Shown here piece after piece: positions 1-11,989 of a stretch of DNA of 64,000 bases. Within the stretch, counting starts at the first letter, position 1. The number at the start of each line of letters is the position of its first letter. Under the pieces are notes generated by a model, which was not told the DNA's origin, did no database searches, and saw only the letters and a list, made by a program, of their open reading frames with translations. Source of the stretch: SLRI01 sp942491185 (GTDB lineage: Bacteria; Pseudomonadota; Alphaproteobacteria; Geminicoccales; Geminicoccaceae); contig CALOAB010000015.1 in assembly GCA_942491185.1 (NCBI GenBank), positions 62,001-126,000 on the forward strand. The letters run 5' to 3'. The position numbers and the translations under genes are program-made.

Positions 1-1214
1 CCGTGCCGGTCGTTGATGCGCTTGAAGCGGTCGACGTCGATGAGCAGCAGCCCGAGGCTGCGGTCCGGCGCCGCCAGGCGATCCTCGAAGGCGAGATCGA
101 ACGCCCGGCGATTGGGCAGCTGCGTCAGGTGGTCCGTGCTCGCGACCGTCTGCAGCGCCGCATTGGCCTCGGTCAACCGAGCGTTCTTCACATCGAGCAG
201 GCGCGTCCGCTCGGCCACAGTGGCGTCGAGGCGGGCGATCAACCGCGAGCGATCACTGGTCGCGGCACCGACCGCCAGCGTCGCGACGCAGCAGACGATG
301 AGCACCGTGTGCAGGACCAGCGCACTGGGCGGGTCGACAATGCTGGCGGAGACGGCCAAGAGCAGTGCGGCACCGATCGAGAAAAGGCCCACGCCGACGG
401 CATAGCCAAACAACATCGCGCCGAGCAGGATGGGCAGCAGGGCCGGCGTCATCGCTGTTGGAACGCCCGTTTCGCCGCTGAACCCGAGCAGCGCGATCAC
501 GACGACGGCCATTGCGGCCGACAGGAGGCAGAGCGCGGTCAGCCAATCCCGCCACGTGACGAGACCAGCCACGCGACTGCCCCGCCGTCGATCGAGCCAG
601 CGATCGAGAAGCAGCAGGGCCGGCGGAACGACGAGCAGAAGACCGCTCAAATCGCCGAGAACAAAGGTCAACGCGAAGCTGGGCAGCTCGGCCCGGACGA
701 GCCAGCCGTCATGGGCAAAAAGCGGCAACCCCGCCAGCAGATTGGCAAGCACCGCGACGCTCGCCACACAGAGAAGTGCGCCCAGTCGATAGCTCCAGGT
801 CACCTGTCCGCGTTTGCCCAGATGGGAGCGCAGCAGCGAGCCTGCCGCGCCATAGAGCAGCCCCTGCCGCACGATGTGGAGCATCGCGCCCTCTACGAAC
901 ACCAACGGCAAAGGCAATGCTTCCGCCAAGAAGACGCCGATGATGGGCACAGCGAGATAGGCAGGCCCCATTGCGTAGCCGAACAGCAGCCAAAGCGCAG
1001 CTATGGGAAAGAACAGACTGACGTGGCTGCCCTTGTTGAAGAGATCGGCAAGCTCGACCAGAGCGTAGAACGAGACGATGAACACCAGGCCCGAGGCTAT
1101 TGCGAAGGTCAGGCGCTCCTGCAGCCTGATGCCTCCGGGCCAGGGCCACCAGCATTCAGCGATGACCCTGCTGCGCATCGAATAGGCAAGTCGCCCAGCC
1201 AAGCCCCACTGCAC
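1..1214 (-). CDS. MASE1-domain diguanylate cyclase (partial, C-terminus beyond window)
   Basis: Read on the minus strand, the frame is open from the window edge to a GTG at 1214 that follows a GAGGGG ribosome site. About 404 residues are visible. Residues from roughly 28 to 300 are a run of hydrophobic segments of the MASE1 type (for example SLFFPIAALWLLFGYAMGP and a later LLPILLGAMLFGYAVGVGL). A short helical linker (RLIARLDATVAERTRLLD) follows, then the start of a GGDEF domain: DHLTQLPNRRAF and LLLIDVDRFKRINDRHG. The sequence ends before the GGDEF signature itself, so catalytic competence cannot be judged. By family, it should make cyclic di-GMP at the inner membrane in response to an unknown signal sensed by MASE1. 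An in-frame ATG at 1178 is an alternative start. The long plus-strand frame over this stretch is not a gene. Confidence 0.85.
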   Translation of the reverse strand, partial: MQWGLAGRLAYSMRSRVIAECWWPWPGGIRLQERLTFAIASGLVFIVSFYALVELADLFNKGSHVSLFFPIAALWLLFGYAMGPAYLAVPIIGVFLAEALPLPLVFVEGAMLHIVRQGLLYGAAGSLLRSHLGKRGQVTWSYRLGALLCVASVAVLANLLAGLPLFAHDGWLVRAELPSFALTFVLGDLSGLLLVVPPALLLLDRWLDRRRGSRVAGLVTWRDWLTALCLLSAAMAVVVIALLGFSGETGVPTAMTPALLPILLGAMLFGYAVGVGLFSIGAALLLAVSASIVDPPSALVLHTVLIVCCVATLAVGAATSDRSRLIARLDATVAERTRLLDVKNARLTEANAALQTVASTDHLTQLPNRRAFDLAFEDRLAAPDRSLGLLLIDVDRFKRINDRH

Positions 1215-1422
1215 GGCGAGCACCCCTCAATATCAACGCATCTACAATAAACGACTGATGCGACGTTCGAACAAACCATAACGCCGAACTTAGCTGTGAA
1301 AATACCACGGCATTATTGCCACTGACAAGCGACTAGGATGGTCACCTAAAAAACTGCCAAAATCGTTGCGACGGTGGCGATATTCGCCGCTGCGGGCGTC
1401 ACCCGCCGAGCGCCCGGCCCAA

Positions 1423-2730
<1,308 letters not shown>

Positions 2731-2943
2731 CTGCCGACGTTCCTCCTGCGATCCCCAGAGATCCGACCGGTTTGATAGCCGGCCAGCCAAGTACCCAAGC
2801 GTTTAGCCGCCAGAGCCTTTACGCGAAAGCCCCGGCCGGCACCAGCATGGCTGCGACGTCGGGTTTCGCTGGCCTGTTGCACGGCCGAGCTGCTATCCGG
2901 CGAGCTGCTATCCCGCGACCCGTCCCCGAGCCTCGGAGCCGCC

Positions 2944-4810
<1,867 letters not shown>

Positions 4811-4817
4811 CAGGCTG

Positions 4818-6875
4818 CTAGCGTGCCGGCACCGGCGGGCCGATGAGCGGTGTCTCGATGGGTGCCGCGGCGCCGACCAGGACGACGATCGCGTTGCCGC
4901 CCGGATTGTTCTGCAAAGGCACGAACTGCCAGTTGTCGGTGGCCCAGAGATTGCCCGACGGATCGACAGCCACGGCGGTGATTCGACTCATCGCGGTCGA
5001 CGTGTAGCCGGTCTCGGGCGAGATCGGATCACCGACTCTCGAATGCGGCGGGCAATTGGCGGCATTCGTTCCGCACATATGCGAGATCCGCGAGAGATAG
5101 CTGTCGCCGGTGTCGTCGCCGCCGCCGAAATTCGCCACCCACACATTGCCCTTGCCGTCGGTCGTGATGCCCCAGGGGATCGCCATGCCGCCACCGCCGA
5201 AGGTGTGCGTCCGCACGGCACCACCCTTGACCTCGAAGAGCGTCACCGTGCCGCCGTCTTCCTTGAGCGGCAGCTTGTTGGCGTCGTTCGCGCACGGCAC
5301 CTGGACGAAGCTCGAATTGGCGACCCACATATTGCCGCGGCTGTCGGTGGCGACACCCATGGGCCTGGCCAAGCCTTCGGGTGCCAACGGCGAGCCGAGA
5401 ATGGGATTGCCATGCTGGTCGAGGACGAAGACCTGGTTGCTGCCATTGCCGGTCACCCAGACGCGGTCGCGGTGGTCGATGGCAATGTCGAACGGCCGGA
5501 TCATGCCCAAAGGTGCCAGATCGAAGTTCCGCGCCTCTTTGTGCCGACCTCTCGGGTAGAGCGTGACCGTGTCGTTGCCGCAATTGGCGATCCAGATATT
5601 GCCATGCCGATCAGCTACGGTGCCCTGCGGCCAGAAGATTTTGCCGTCGGTGAAGCCCGTCTCGTCGGTCGACTTGGCGTCGCCGTCGGGCCCGAACTTG
5701 GAGACGCTGTTGTGCGGCGCCTCGGCCGTCGTGCCGATACAGGCCGGCGCCTGGAAGCCGAAATTGCCGGTCCAGACATTGGCGTGCGGGTCGGAGGTGA
5801 TGCCGTAGCCGACACCGCTGACGCCGCCACCCGTATAGGGCGAGCCCGGGAAGAACGTGCCATAGGGCGTGAACCGCAGGAGGTTCTGCGCGGCACAGAC
5901 ATTTTCTTCGCGTGCGCCGGGCGCGTAGTTGTTGGCAACGAACAGCGTGCCTTCGGCGTCGATGGCGAAGTTGCCGGGGCCGTTGACGATGAAATTGCCG
6001 TCCTCGTCCTTTTCGCCCTCGAAGCGCAGGATCAAGGTCCAGGCGTCGGGCGCCTCGCCGAGCACCGGCCGGTTGGGCTTGCGCTCCTCGGCCGCGATCT
6101 GGAACAGCTGGTGCTGGCTTTGCCCGGGATAGCCCGCGAGATTGGCCATCGCCTGCCAGGTGTTGAACGCCGGCCAGCCTTCGAGCGATTTGGCAGCGAG
6201 GAACAGCTGCACGCAGCGCGGCGCGCGATCGACACAAGCGGCGATGAGGTTGGCGAGCACGTTGAAGGTACGCCACGTGTCGTTCTCGAGCCCATTCGGC
6301 GGAGAGGTCAGGACATGGCTCGCTTGACCGCTCTCCACGTCGATCAAGTTGCGCAGCATCAAGGCCGCATTGCGCACGCCCACCGTGTTGCCGGCGATGC
6401 CCCGGCGCCCGATGAACTGCGCGAACGCATAGCCCGATGCCACGGTCGTGAGCTCGTTGACCACGGCGCGCTCGGGCGCCAGTGCCTTGGGACCCAAGAC
6501 GGTGGCCAGAACAACAGGCCCCTGCCGAGCCACCAGATAGAGCACGCTGTCCTCGCTCCGCGGCGCCCGATAGGCCAGCTCGAACCTGCCGGCCTCATCG
6601 GTGACCGTCCGGCTGAGGAGCCGCGCGCCGAAGCCACGCCCCCGAAACGACCAGGCACGCTCTAGCGCTGCCCAAGGCGTGAGACGCTGCGCCCGCGTTG
6701 CGTAGAGGGAGACGACATAGCGCTCAAGGCCCTCGCCGGCACTCTCGACCGAGCCAATGAGCCGTTCCTGGGCCATAGCCGATGATGGCATCACAAGAAC
6801 CGCCACAATACCCGCGATCAACCAAAGACTCAGCGCCAAAACTCGGGCAACGCGCTTGCCATAAGTGCTCATCAT
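4818..6875 (-). CDS. Secreted NHL/SMP-30-type beta-propeller protein
   Basis: A 685-residue exported protein of unknown substrate. The N-terminus MMSTYGKRVARVLALSLWLIAG...SSAMA-QE is a clear signal peptide. Residues about 35-110 look like a carboxypeptidase-regulatory or Ig-like module (VTDEAGRFELAYRAP). The C-terminal 400 residues contain repeated blades of the form PWGITTDGKGNVWVANFGGG, GVATDSRGNMWVANS, DIAIDHRDRVWVTGNG and AVAVDPSGNLWATDNW, typical of NHL/Vgb-like propellers. Paired Cys in several blades suggest disulfides in the periplasm or outside. I chose the ATG at 6875; an upstream GTG at 6917 would put 14 extra residues before the signal peptide. The AraC-type gene lies 132 bases upstream on the same strand and may control it. 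The substrate cannot be told from sequence. Confidence 0.82.
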   Translation of the reverse strand: MMSTYGKRVARVLALSLWLIAGIVAVLVMPSSAMAQERLIGSVESAGEGLERYVVSLYATRAQRLTPWAALERAWSFRGRGFGARLLSRTVTDEAGRFELAYRAPRSEDSVLYLVARQGPVVLATVLGPKALAPERAVVNELTTVASGYAFAQFIGRRGIAGNTVGVRNAALMLRNLIDVESGQASHVLTSPPNGLENDTWRTFNVLANLIAACVDRAPRCVQLFLAAKSLEGWPAFNTWQAMANLAGYPGQSQHQLFQIAAEERKPNRPVLGEAPDAWTLILRFEGEKDEDGNFIVNGPGNFAIDAEGTLFVANNYAPGAREENVCAAQNLLRFTPYGTFFPGSPYTGGGVSGVGYGITSDPHANVWTGNFGFQAPACIGTTAEAPHNSVSKFGPDGDAKSTDETGFTDGKIFWPQGTVADRHGNIWIANCGNDTVTLYPRGRHKEARNFDLAPLGMIRPFDIAIDHRDRVWVTGNGSNQVFVLDQHGNPILGSPLAPEGLARPMGVATDSRGNMWVANSSFVQVPCANDANKLPLKEDGGTVTLFEVKGGAVRTHTFGGGGMAIPWGITTDGKGNVWVANFGGGDDTGDSYLSRISHMCGTNAANCPPHSRVGDPISPETGYTSTAMSRITAVAVDPSGNLWATDNWQFVPLQNNPGGNAIVVLVGAAAPIETPLIGPPVPAR

Positions 6876-7007
6876 GAGTTGAATTTCGCTCCCCCTGTTT
6901 GCAGCCCCAAGGTTCACGACAGCCGAGATTGTGTAAACCCTCCTCCCCGTCAGAGAGTTCGATTTACCTTGAGCAAAAAAATGCCGTGTCAGCGATAGCG
7001 CCTGCTT

Positions 7008-8048
7008 TCAGGGCGACGAGGCAAGCGACGCTCGCGTTCCTAGAACCTCATTTCGATAGCTCTTCGGTGACAGGCCGAGCTTGTGATGGAAGGCACGACT
7101 GAAATGGGTAGACGCCGAGTAGCCGAGCTCGACACCGATGCGGGTGATGCTCAAATCGTTCTCTGCCAATAGCTCCTTTGCCCGATCGAGCCGCACCTCT
7201 CCAACGATATCGCGAAAGCATACACCATCGGCCTCCAGTTCCCGCTGCAACGTGCGTGGTCCCACCGCCAGGCTCTCAGCCACGGCTTCGAGGCTTACAG
7301 CGGAACTGACGAGTTGCGTCCTGACCAGCTCGCGCACGATCGCCGGAAAGCGTCTGGGCGCCCCTCCCGCGCGTGCACGGTGCACGTCGGCCAAGGTGAC
7401 GGCGGGGCCCGAAGCCCCCTGCGCCGGTGATGCCGCCAAGACGTCCGGCCGCAGCAGCACTGAGATGCAAGCAGCGCCTGGACGCACCTCGCAAGCAAAT
7501 GATTCTAGGGTGCGCGTCGTGATGGAAGCGCGAGGCAGATCAAGCTCGACCCGCTCGGGACACCAAGCCTGACCGAGATAGGCCCGAAATATGTTGATGA
7601 TCACGCCCACGGCGCAATAGGCGATATTCTCGTAGCCCTCCGTGCCCGCACTGGCGAAGCTATAGGCGTAGCGGATCAGGTCGCCGCTCCTGTCGATCCT
7701 CAGCCCGTCATTCGAGCTGTGCCAGCGAAGCGCGCGGCGCGTGCGGCCGAGCGCGCCCCCCAATGTCGGTGCCGACAAGACGTAGGCACCCCATACGCCA
7801 TAATCGCTCGGTAGCAGGTGGCGGGCGAGGTCGAGGCCCAAGCGCTCGTCGCCCACCATCCGAGCACCCTGGTCAAGGAAGGTCATCAGCGAACGCTGCG
7901 AGATGAAGTGCGCGTCTTCACTCTCTATGCCGATCGGCAGCGAAGCGGCTGCGCTCGCCCGGTCGAGACCGCGCAGGCCCGCCTCCGCTTCGATAAATCG
8001 AGGCATCGCGCCGAGCGCTCGCGCGGAAATCATTGGATAGGCGGGCAT
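7008..8048 (-). CDS. AraC-family transcriptional regulator (arabinose-binding-like N-domain)
   Basis: A 346-residue regulator. The C-terminus holds the two helix-turn-helix units of the AraC family: SLEAVAESLAVGPRTLQREL and the second unit ending ITRIGVELGYSASTHFSRAFHHKLGLSPKSYR, which matches the signature well. Residues about 20-220 resemble the PF12625 type N-terminal domain found in OruR/ArgR-like and related regulators (WGAYVLSAPTLGGALGRTRRALRW). The start at 8048 has AGGGAAC upstream. It precedes the beta-propeller gene in the same orientation, so local control is plausible but unproven. The ligand is unknown. Confidence 0.93.
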   Translation of the reverse strand: MPAYPMISARALGAMPRFIEAEAGLRGLDRASAAASLPIGIESEDAHFISQRSLMTFLDQGARMVGDERLGLDLARHLLPSDYGVWGAYVLSAPTLGGALGRTRRALRWHSSNDGLRIDRSGDLIRYAYSFASAGTEGYENIAYCAVGVIINIFRAYLGQAWCPERVELDLPRASITTRTLESFACEVRPGAACISVLLRPDVLAASPAQGASGPAVTLADVHRARAGGAPRRFPAIVRELVRTQLVSSAVSLEAVAESLAVGPRTLQRELEADGVCFRDIVGEVRLDRAKELLAENDLSITRIGVELGYSASTHFSRAFHHKLGLSPKSYRNEVLGTRASLASSP

Positions 8049-8652
8049 CTGCGTTCCCTTGCCACCGACTTCGCGCCCTGTCGCAAAATGGTTTGTGCGA
8101 CCCGAGCGTTGACGCGATGAACAAGCGTAGTCGGCTACCCAGAGCAGGAAAGGCTCTGTTGACCAAGAAGAACAAGCGGAGCTGGACGAGTGGCTTTGTC
8201 ATCAACAAGCTGGCAACGACTGCGGCGAGCAGGACTACGCCCCTAATGATGAAATACATCAATCACTTGGAAGGCTAACTGGCTGATCGTCGAAGGCTGA
8301 CTGAACGCTCGTTGCCCATGGCAGAAGCTCAAAGCCTGGCCATGAAGTCGACGAGGCATTTCATGGGTTTGGCAGTGAGCAAATGCGAGGGGTCTCTCGC
8401 CCGTCGATGCCGCGCAAGGTCGAACGATCGAGAGCCAGGCAGTTGCCGCTGCCAAACCCATGAAATGCCTAGGTATATTCTTGGACGGTCGCGCATGACC
8501 AAAGAGAGCAAAGTGATCGAAAGGTGACCGGTCCGGATCAACGCTAGACTTGCTCCATCGCTCAATGGGCGCCCAGGCGAGCAGGTCGTCGATCGGCTTA
8601 GCCTACCGCAAGAAGCCGACCCTGAAACGGCCAAGACAGCAAAGCCACAACC
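8049..8652. other. 604-base intergenic stretch without a convincing gene
   Basis: The stretch lies between the AraC gene and the DUF502 gene, which diverge. Several short frames overlap here on both strands; none has a good ribosome site together with plausible protein composition. One (ATG at 8259, minus) begins with a hydrophobic stretch MYFIIRGVVLLAAVVASLL but runs into the AraC gene and degenerates into low-quality sequence. The clearest structure is the inverted repeat at 8354-8470, listed separately. Confidence 0.6.
8354..8470. repeat. Perfect 22-base inverted repeat flanking 73 bases (MITE-like hairpin element)
   Basis: The 22 bases at 8354-8375 (starting AGGCATTTCATGGG) are exactly the reverse complement of 8449-8470. 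The inner parts also pair imperfectly (a GCAA-n-TGC block and a TCTCG block recur in inverted order), so the whole 117 bases could fold into one long interrupted hairpin. No flanking target-site duplication is visible and no transposase is encoded. This looks like a small non-autonomous element or a repeat family, but only one copy is in the window. Confidence 0.7.
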
Positions 8653-9258
8653 ATGATCCAATTCACCAAGACAACGGTTATCGGCGGCATCATTTTTCTC
8701 GTGCCAATCGTCGTCTTCGTGGCCGTGATCGGCAAGGGCCTCGAGTTCACGAGCAAGCTCGCACAACCTTTGGTGGATTCTATCGCAGTAGAATCAACCG
8801 GTGATCTGCTGTTCGTGCATCTGCTCGCTGTGGCCATGCTCATCCTCATCTGCTTCGTCGCTGGTCTGCTCGGTCGCACTGCCGTCGCCAAGAAGTTGAT
8901 CGACGTCCTCGAGGGCAATGTGCTCTCCAAGATTCCTGCCTACGCGCTGATGAAGACGAAGACCCAGAGCATGTTGAGCGCCGATGACATCGAGGACATG
9001 GCGCCGGTGGTGGTGCGGTTCGACGACTCCTGGCAGATCGCGTTCGAGATCGAACGGATTGAAAGCAAGAACTGCGTCGCCGTGTTCCTGCCGAGCGCGC
9101 CTGATCCCTGGTCCGGCTCGGTCTGCGTCGTGACCGCCGATCGGGTCAAGCCGCTCGATCTCTCCCTGCCGATCGCGGCCAAGATCGCCAAGCGGCTCGG
9201 CCGCGGCACCCGCGACGCCGTTGGCGATAGCCTGCAACCCTCCCCGCACGACGCCTAG
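8653..9258 (+). CDS. DUF502 family inner-membrane protein
   Basis: A 201-residue protein with two hydrophobic segments: residues 7-26 (TTVIGGIIFLVPIVVFVAVI) and about 55-75 (LAVAMLILICFVAGLLG). A conserved soluble part follows (LSKIPAYALMKTKTQSML, VVVRFDDSWQIAFEIE, FLPSAPDPWSGSVCVV). This pattern is that of the DUF502 family, whose bacterial function is not established. No operon partner is evident: the next gene starts 100 bases on with its own ribosome site. The ATG at 8653 is the natural start before the first membrane helix. Confidence 0.88.
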   Translation: MIQFTKTTVIGGIIFLVPIVVFVAVIGKGLEFTSKLAQPLVDSIAVESTGDLLFVHLLAVAMLILICFVAGLLGRTAVAKKLIDVLEGNVLSKIPAYALMKTKTQSMLSADDIEDMAPVVVRFDDSWQIAFEIERIESKNCVAVFLPSAPDPWSGSVCVVTADRVKPLDLSLPIAAKIAKRLGRGTRDAVGDSLQPSPHDA

Positions 9259-9358
9259 CGTTGTCGCGTCGTGCATCTACCCCTGCGCCGCGCCATGCGA
9301 CGCATGCGTCCTGACAACGCATCATCATAGAAAACCAATGATCAGAGAGGATCTTGCC

Positions 9359-10279
9359 ATGAGAATCACCAGTGGGGCGCTCGCGCTCTCGGCAATCGGC
9401 CTGCTCGGCTGCCTCGTTGCCGAAACGGCCGCGGCCCAGGATACCGAGATTGCTGTTGGCGACTACGCAACGTCCGTCGAAACGGTGACACTCCAGGCCG
9501 GTGAGGCTTTCGCATTCGACGATGCGACGCTGAGCGACGGCGGCAAGGTCAAGCTGGACTCGGTCTTGGGCTTCCTCGACAACGAGTACGTCTATCGCGT
9601 TGACGTTACCGGCTACACCGACCGGATCGGCGACGAAGCCCACAATGTCGCTTTGTCAGAGCGCCGCGCCCAGTCTGTTGCCGACTACCTGGCGGAGGCC
9701 GGCATTGCGGCCGAGCGCATCAACGTCGAAGGCATGGGCTCGGTGGGCCCGATCGTGTTCTGTGAAAACCTCCGTGGCGACGAGCTGGTCGCCTGCCTCG
9801 CACCGAACCGGCGGACCGAAGTACGCTTCTTCTACCCGCAGGCGCAGACCACGGCCACGGCCGCCGTCCGCCAGCAATTGTCGACAGCCGCGGGCGAGTA
9901 TGTGTCGATCTACAACGTGCCGGTCGGCACCACGGACTTCGCCGCCAAGGCCATCGAGGTGTTCATGGAAGGCTGCAGCGCCGACCTCGACACCTACTGC
10001 GCTCAGGTGACGCCTGGCGAGCAGCGCCTGCTGGCCTGCGTCTACGCGCACGAGGACAAGATCTCGCAAGGGTGCAAAGCCAGCCTGGGAGACGCGCTCC
10101 TTTTGGTGCGGACCGACATCGCCGAGACCAACTTCATCGGCAAGTTGTGCGGCAACGACATCATGGCTCATTGCGGCGATGTCGTGCCGGGCGACGGACG
10201 CATCCAGACATGCTTGGTAGATAGCGCCGATCTCTCCGAGACCTGCAGCCGCGCGCTCCTGGCCTTGCCGCGCCAGTAA
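9359..10279 (+). CDS. OmpA-like domain protein with C-terminal Cys-rich GLG1-type repeats
   Basis: A 306-residue exported protein. The signal sequence MRITSGALALSAIGLLGC could be a lipoprotein type (LLGC) or be cut later at AAAQ. Residues about 46-157 are an OmpA/MotB peptidoglycan-binding domain (GYTDRIGDEAHNVALSERRA, closing with NRRTEVRF). Two four-Cys repeats follow: Cys206, 214, 227, 239 and Cys264, 272, 285, 296, with nearly identical spacing. The second (CGNDIMAHCGDVVPGDGRIQTC) fits the Cys-rich GLG1 repeat. Start at 9359 follows AGAGAGG. The likely role is a disulfide-rich periplasmic or outer-membrane protein anchored to the cell wall; its partner is unknown. Confidence 0.85.
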   Translation: MRITSGALALSAIGLLGCLVAETAAAQDTEIAVGDYATSVETVTLQAGEAFAFDDATLSDGGKVKLDSVLGFLDNEYVYRVDVTGYTDRIGDEAHNVALSERRAQSVADYLAEAGIAAERINVEGMGSVGPIVFCENLRGDELVACLAPNRRTEVRFFYPQAQTTATAAVRQQLSTAAGEYVSIYNVPVGTTDFAAKAIEVFMEGCSADLDTYCAQVTPGEQRLLACVYAHEDKISQGCKASLGDALLLVRTDIAETNFIGKLCGNDIMAHCGDVVPGDGRIQTCLVDSADLSETCSRALLALPRQ

Positions 10280-10302
10280 GGTCGATCGGCTGACCGCTGC
10301 CA

Positions 10303-10350
10303 GCGCCAGGACGGGACGAGGGTGTCACAGCTCAACTCTCGCCCTGGCGC
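10303..10350. terminator. Hairpin between convergent genes, possible terminator
   Basis: GCGCCAGG at 10303-10310 pairs perfectly with CCTGGCGC at 10343-10350, and inner bases (CGAG/CTCTCG) extend the stem imperfectly. It sits in the 104-base gap between the convergent OmpA-like gene and serA. There is no clear T-run, so intrinsic termination is only a guess. Confidence 0.4.
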
Positions 10351-10383
10351 GGACGCGGACCACGCGCCGCCCAGACCGATCGC

Positions 10384-11961
10384 CTAGAACACCAGCGGCT
10401 TGACCTGCAGCACCTGGGGCAGCGCCTCGATCTGCTTCAAGACCTTGGCCGGCACCGCGGCGTCGACCTCGACGAGCGCGATGGCGTCGCCTCCTGCCCG
10501 CTCACGGCCGAGATGGAAGGTGGCGATATTGATCCCGGCATCGCCGAGCACGCCGCCGAGCGCCCCGATGAAGCCCGGCTTGTCCTCGTTCCTGACATAG
10601 AGCATGTGCGGTGCGAGGCGGACCTCGATGTCGATGCCGCGGATTCGGATGACCCGGGGTGCCCCCTCGTGGATCAGCGAGCCGACAACCTCACGCGGGC
10701 CCCGCTCGGTCTCCACCTCGACCGAGACCAGGGTGCGGTAGCCGTCGAGATCCTCGGTCTCGATCGTGGTCACGCCGATATCGCGCGAGCGGGCCACCGC
10801 CGGCGCATTGACCATGTTGACGCTGGCGAGCAGCGGGCTGAGCAGGCCCTTGAGGATGATCTGCGTCAGCGGGCGCGTGTTGAGCTGCGCCACCTCGCCC
10901 GCATAGGTGATCTTGACGCCCTTGAGCCCCGTCTCGGTGAGCTGGCCCGCGAACGAGCCCAGCTGCTCGGCGAGCTGCATGTAGGGCTTGAGCCGGGGCG
11001 CCTCCTCGGCGGTCACCGACGGCATGTTGAGCGCGTTGATGATGGCACCCTTGAGCAAATAGTCGCTCATCTGCTCGGCGATCTCGAGCGCCACCTGCTC
11101 CTGCGCCTCGGCGGTCGAGGCGCCCAGATGCGGCGTCACGATCACGTCGTCGAGCGAGAACAGCGGCGATTCCTTCGCCGGCTCCTCGGCGAAGACGTCG
11201 AGCGCCGCTCCGGCGACATGGCCCGTCTCGATCAAGGCAGCGAGTGCTGCCTCGTCGACCAGCCCGCCGCGCGCGCAATTGACGATCCGCACGCCCTTCC
11301 TGGTCCGCTGCAGGTTTTCGGCCGACAGCACGTTGCGGGTCTGCTCGGTCATGGGCGTGTGCAGGGTGATGACGTCGGCCCGCTCGAGCAGCTGGTCGAG
11401 CTCCACCTTCTCGACGCCGATATCCGCAGCCCGGTCAGGCGACAGGAAGGGATCGAAGGCGATCACCCGCATCTTCAGCCCCTGCGCCCGGTTGGCGACG
11501 ATCGAGCCGATATTGCCGCAGCCGATGACGCCAAGGGTCTTGCCGGAGAGCTCGACGCCGACGAAGCGCGACTTCTCCCACTTGCCGGCCCGGGTCGAGC
11601 GGTCCGCCGCCGGCAGCTGGCGGGCCAGCGCCATCATCATCGCGATCGCGTGCTCGGCCGTGGTCACCGAATTGCCGAAGGGCGTGTTCATGACGACCAC
11701 GCCGGCCTCGGTCGCCGCCTCGATGTCGACATTGTCGACGCCGATGCCGGCGCGGCCCACGACCTTCAACCTGCCGGCAGCGCTCAACAGATCGCGGGTC
11801 ACCTTGGTGGCCGAGCGGATGGCGATGCCGTCGTAATCGCCGATGATGGCCTTCTGCTCATCGGGAGACAGGCCCGGCTTGACGTCCACCTCGAGCCCGT
11901 GCCGCTCGAAAATGGCAACCGCGGCGGGGCTGAGCTTGTCGGCAATCAGCACACGAAACAT
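10384..11961 (-). CDS. serA: D-3-phosphoglycerate dehydrogenase SerA
   Basis: SerA oxidises 3-phosphoglycerate to 3-phosphohydroxypyruvate, the first step of serine synthesis. The protein (525 residues, long form) starts MFRVLIADKLSPAA after GAGGATCTCTC. It shows the substrate domain GRAGIGVDNVDIEAATEAGV, the NAD fold GVIGCGNIGSIVANRAQGLKM, the catalytic Arg and Glu regions and the His in VIVTPHLGAST. An intervening domain and a C-terminal ACT domain (LYVRNEDKPGFIGALGGVLGDAGINIATFHLGR) follow, suggesting allosteric control. The frame stays open upstream into serC, but that part is a shadow. It lies 28 bases behind serC and the two form one operon. Confidence 0.97.
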   Translation of the reverse strand: MFRVLIADKLSPAAVAIFERHGLEVDVKPGLSPDEQKAIIGDYDGIAIRSATKVTRDLLSAAGRLKVVGRAGIGVDNVDIEAATEAGVVVMNTPFGNSVTTAEHAIAMMMALARQLPAADRSTRAGKWEKSRFVGVELSGKTLGVIGCGNIGSIVANRAQGLKMRVIAFDPFLSPDRAADIGVEKVELDQLLERADVITLHTPMTEQTRNVLSAENLQRTRKGVRIVNCARGGLVDEAALAALIETGHVAGAALDVFAEEPAKESPLFSLDDVIVTPHLGASTAEAQEQVALEIAEQMSDYLLKGAIINALNMPSVTAEEAPRLKPYMQLAEQLGSFAGQLTETGLKGVKITYAGEVAQLNTRPLTQIILKGLLSPLLASVNMVNAPAVARSRDIGVTTIETEDLDGYRTLVSVEVETERGPREVVGSLIHEGAPRVIRIRGIDIEVRLAPHMLYVRNEDKPGFIGALGGVLGDAGINIATFHLGRERAGGDAIALVEVDAAVPAKVLKQIEALPQVLQVKPLVF

Positions 11962-11989
11962 GAGAGATCCTCGCAATACATCTAAAGAC

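Noticed and set aside
3..1250. 415-residue open frame on the plus strand
   Set aside because: Its composition is that of an antisense shadow (rich in Arg, Gln, Glu, no domain) and the minus strand encodes a clear MASE1-GGDEF protein over the same bases.
6971..6987. Sigma-54-like site (minus strand) before the beta-propeller gene
   Set aside because: Spacing between the GC and CC elements is nine bases and the -24 part does not match.
7918..8259. Small membrane protein frame on the minus strand
   Set aside because: It begins with a hydrophobic stretch but overlaps the AraC gene start, has no ribosome site and ends in poor composition.
8312..8527. Short frames across the inverted repeat on both strands
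   Set aside because: Matching peptides on both strands come only from the 22-base inverted repeat; no transposase similarity was seen.
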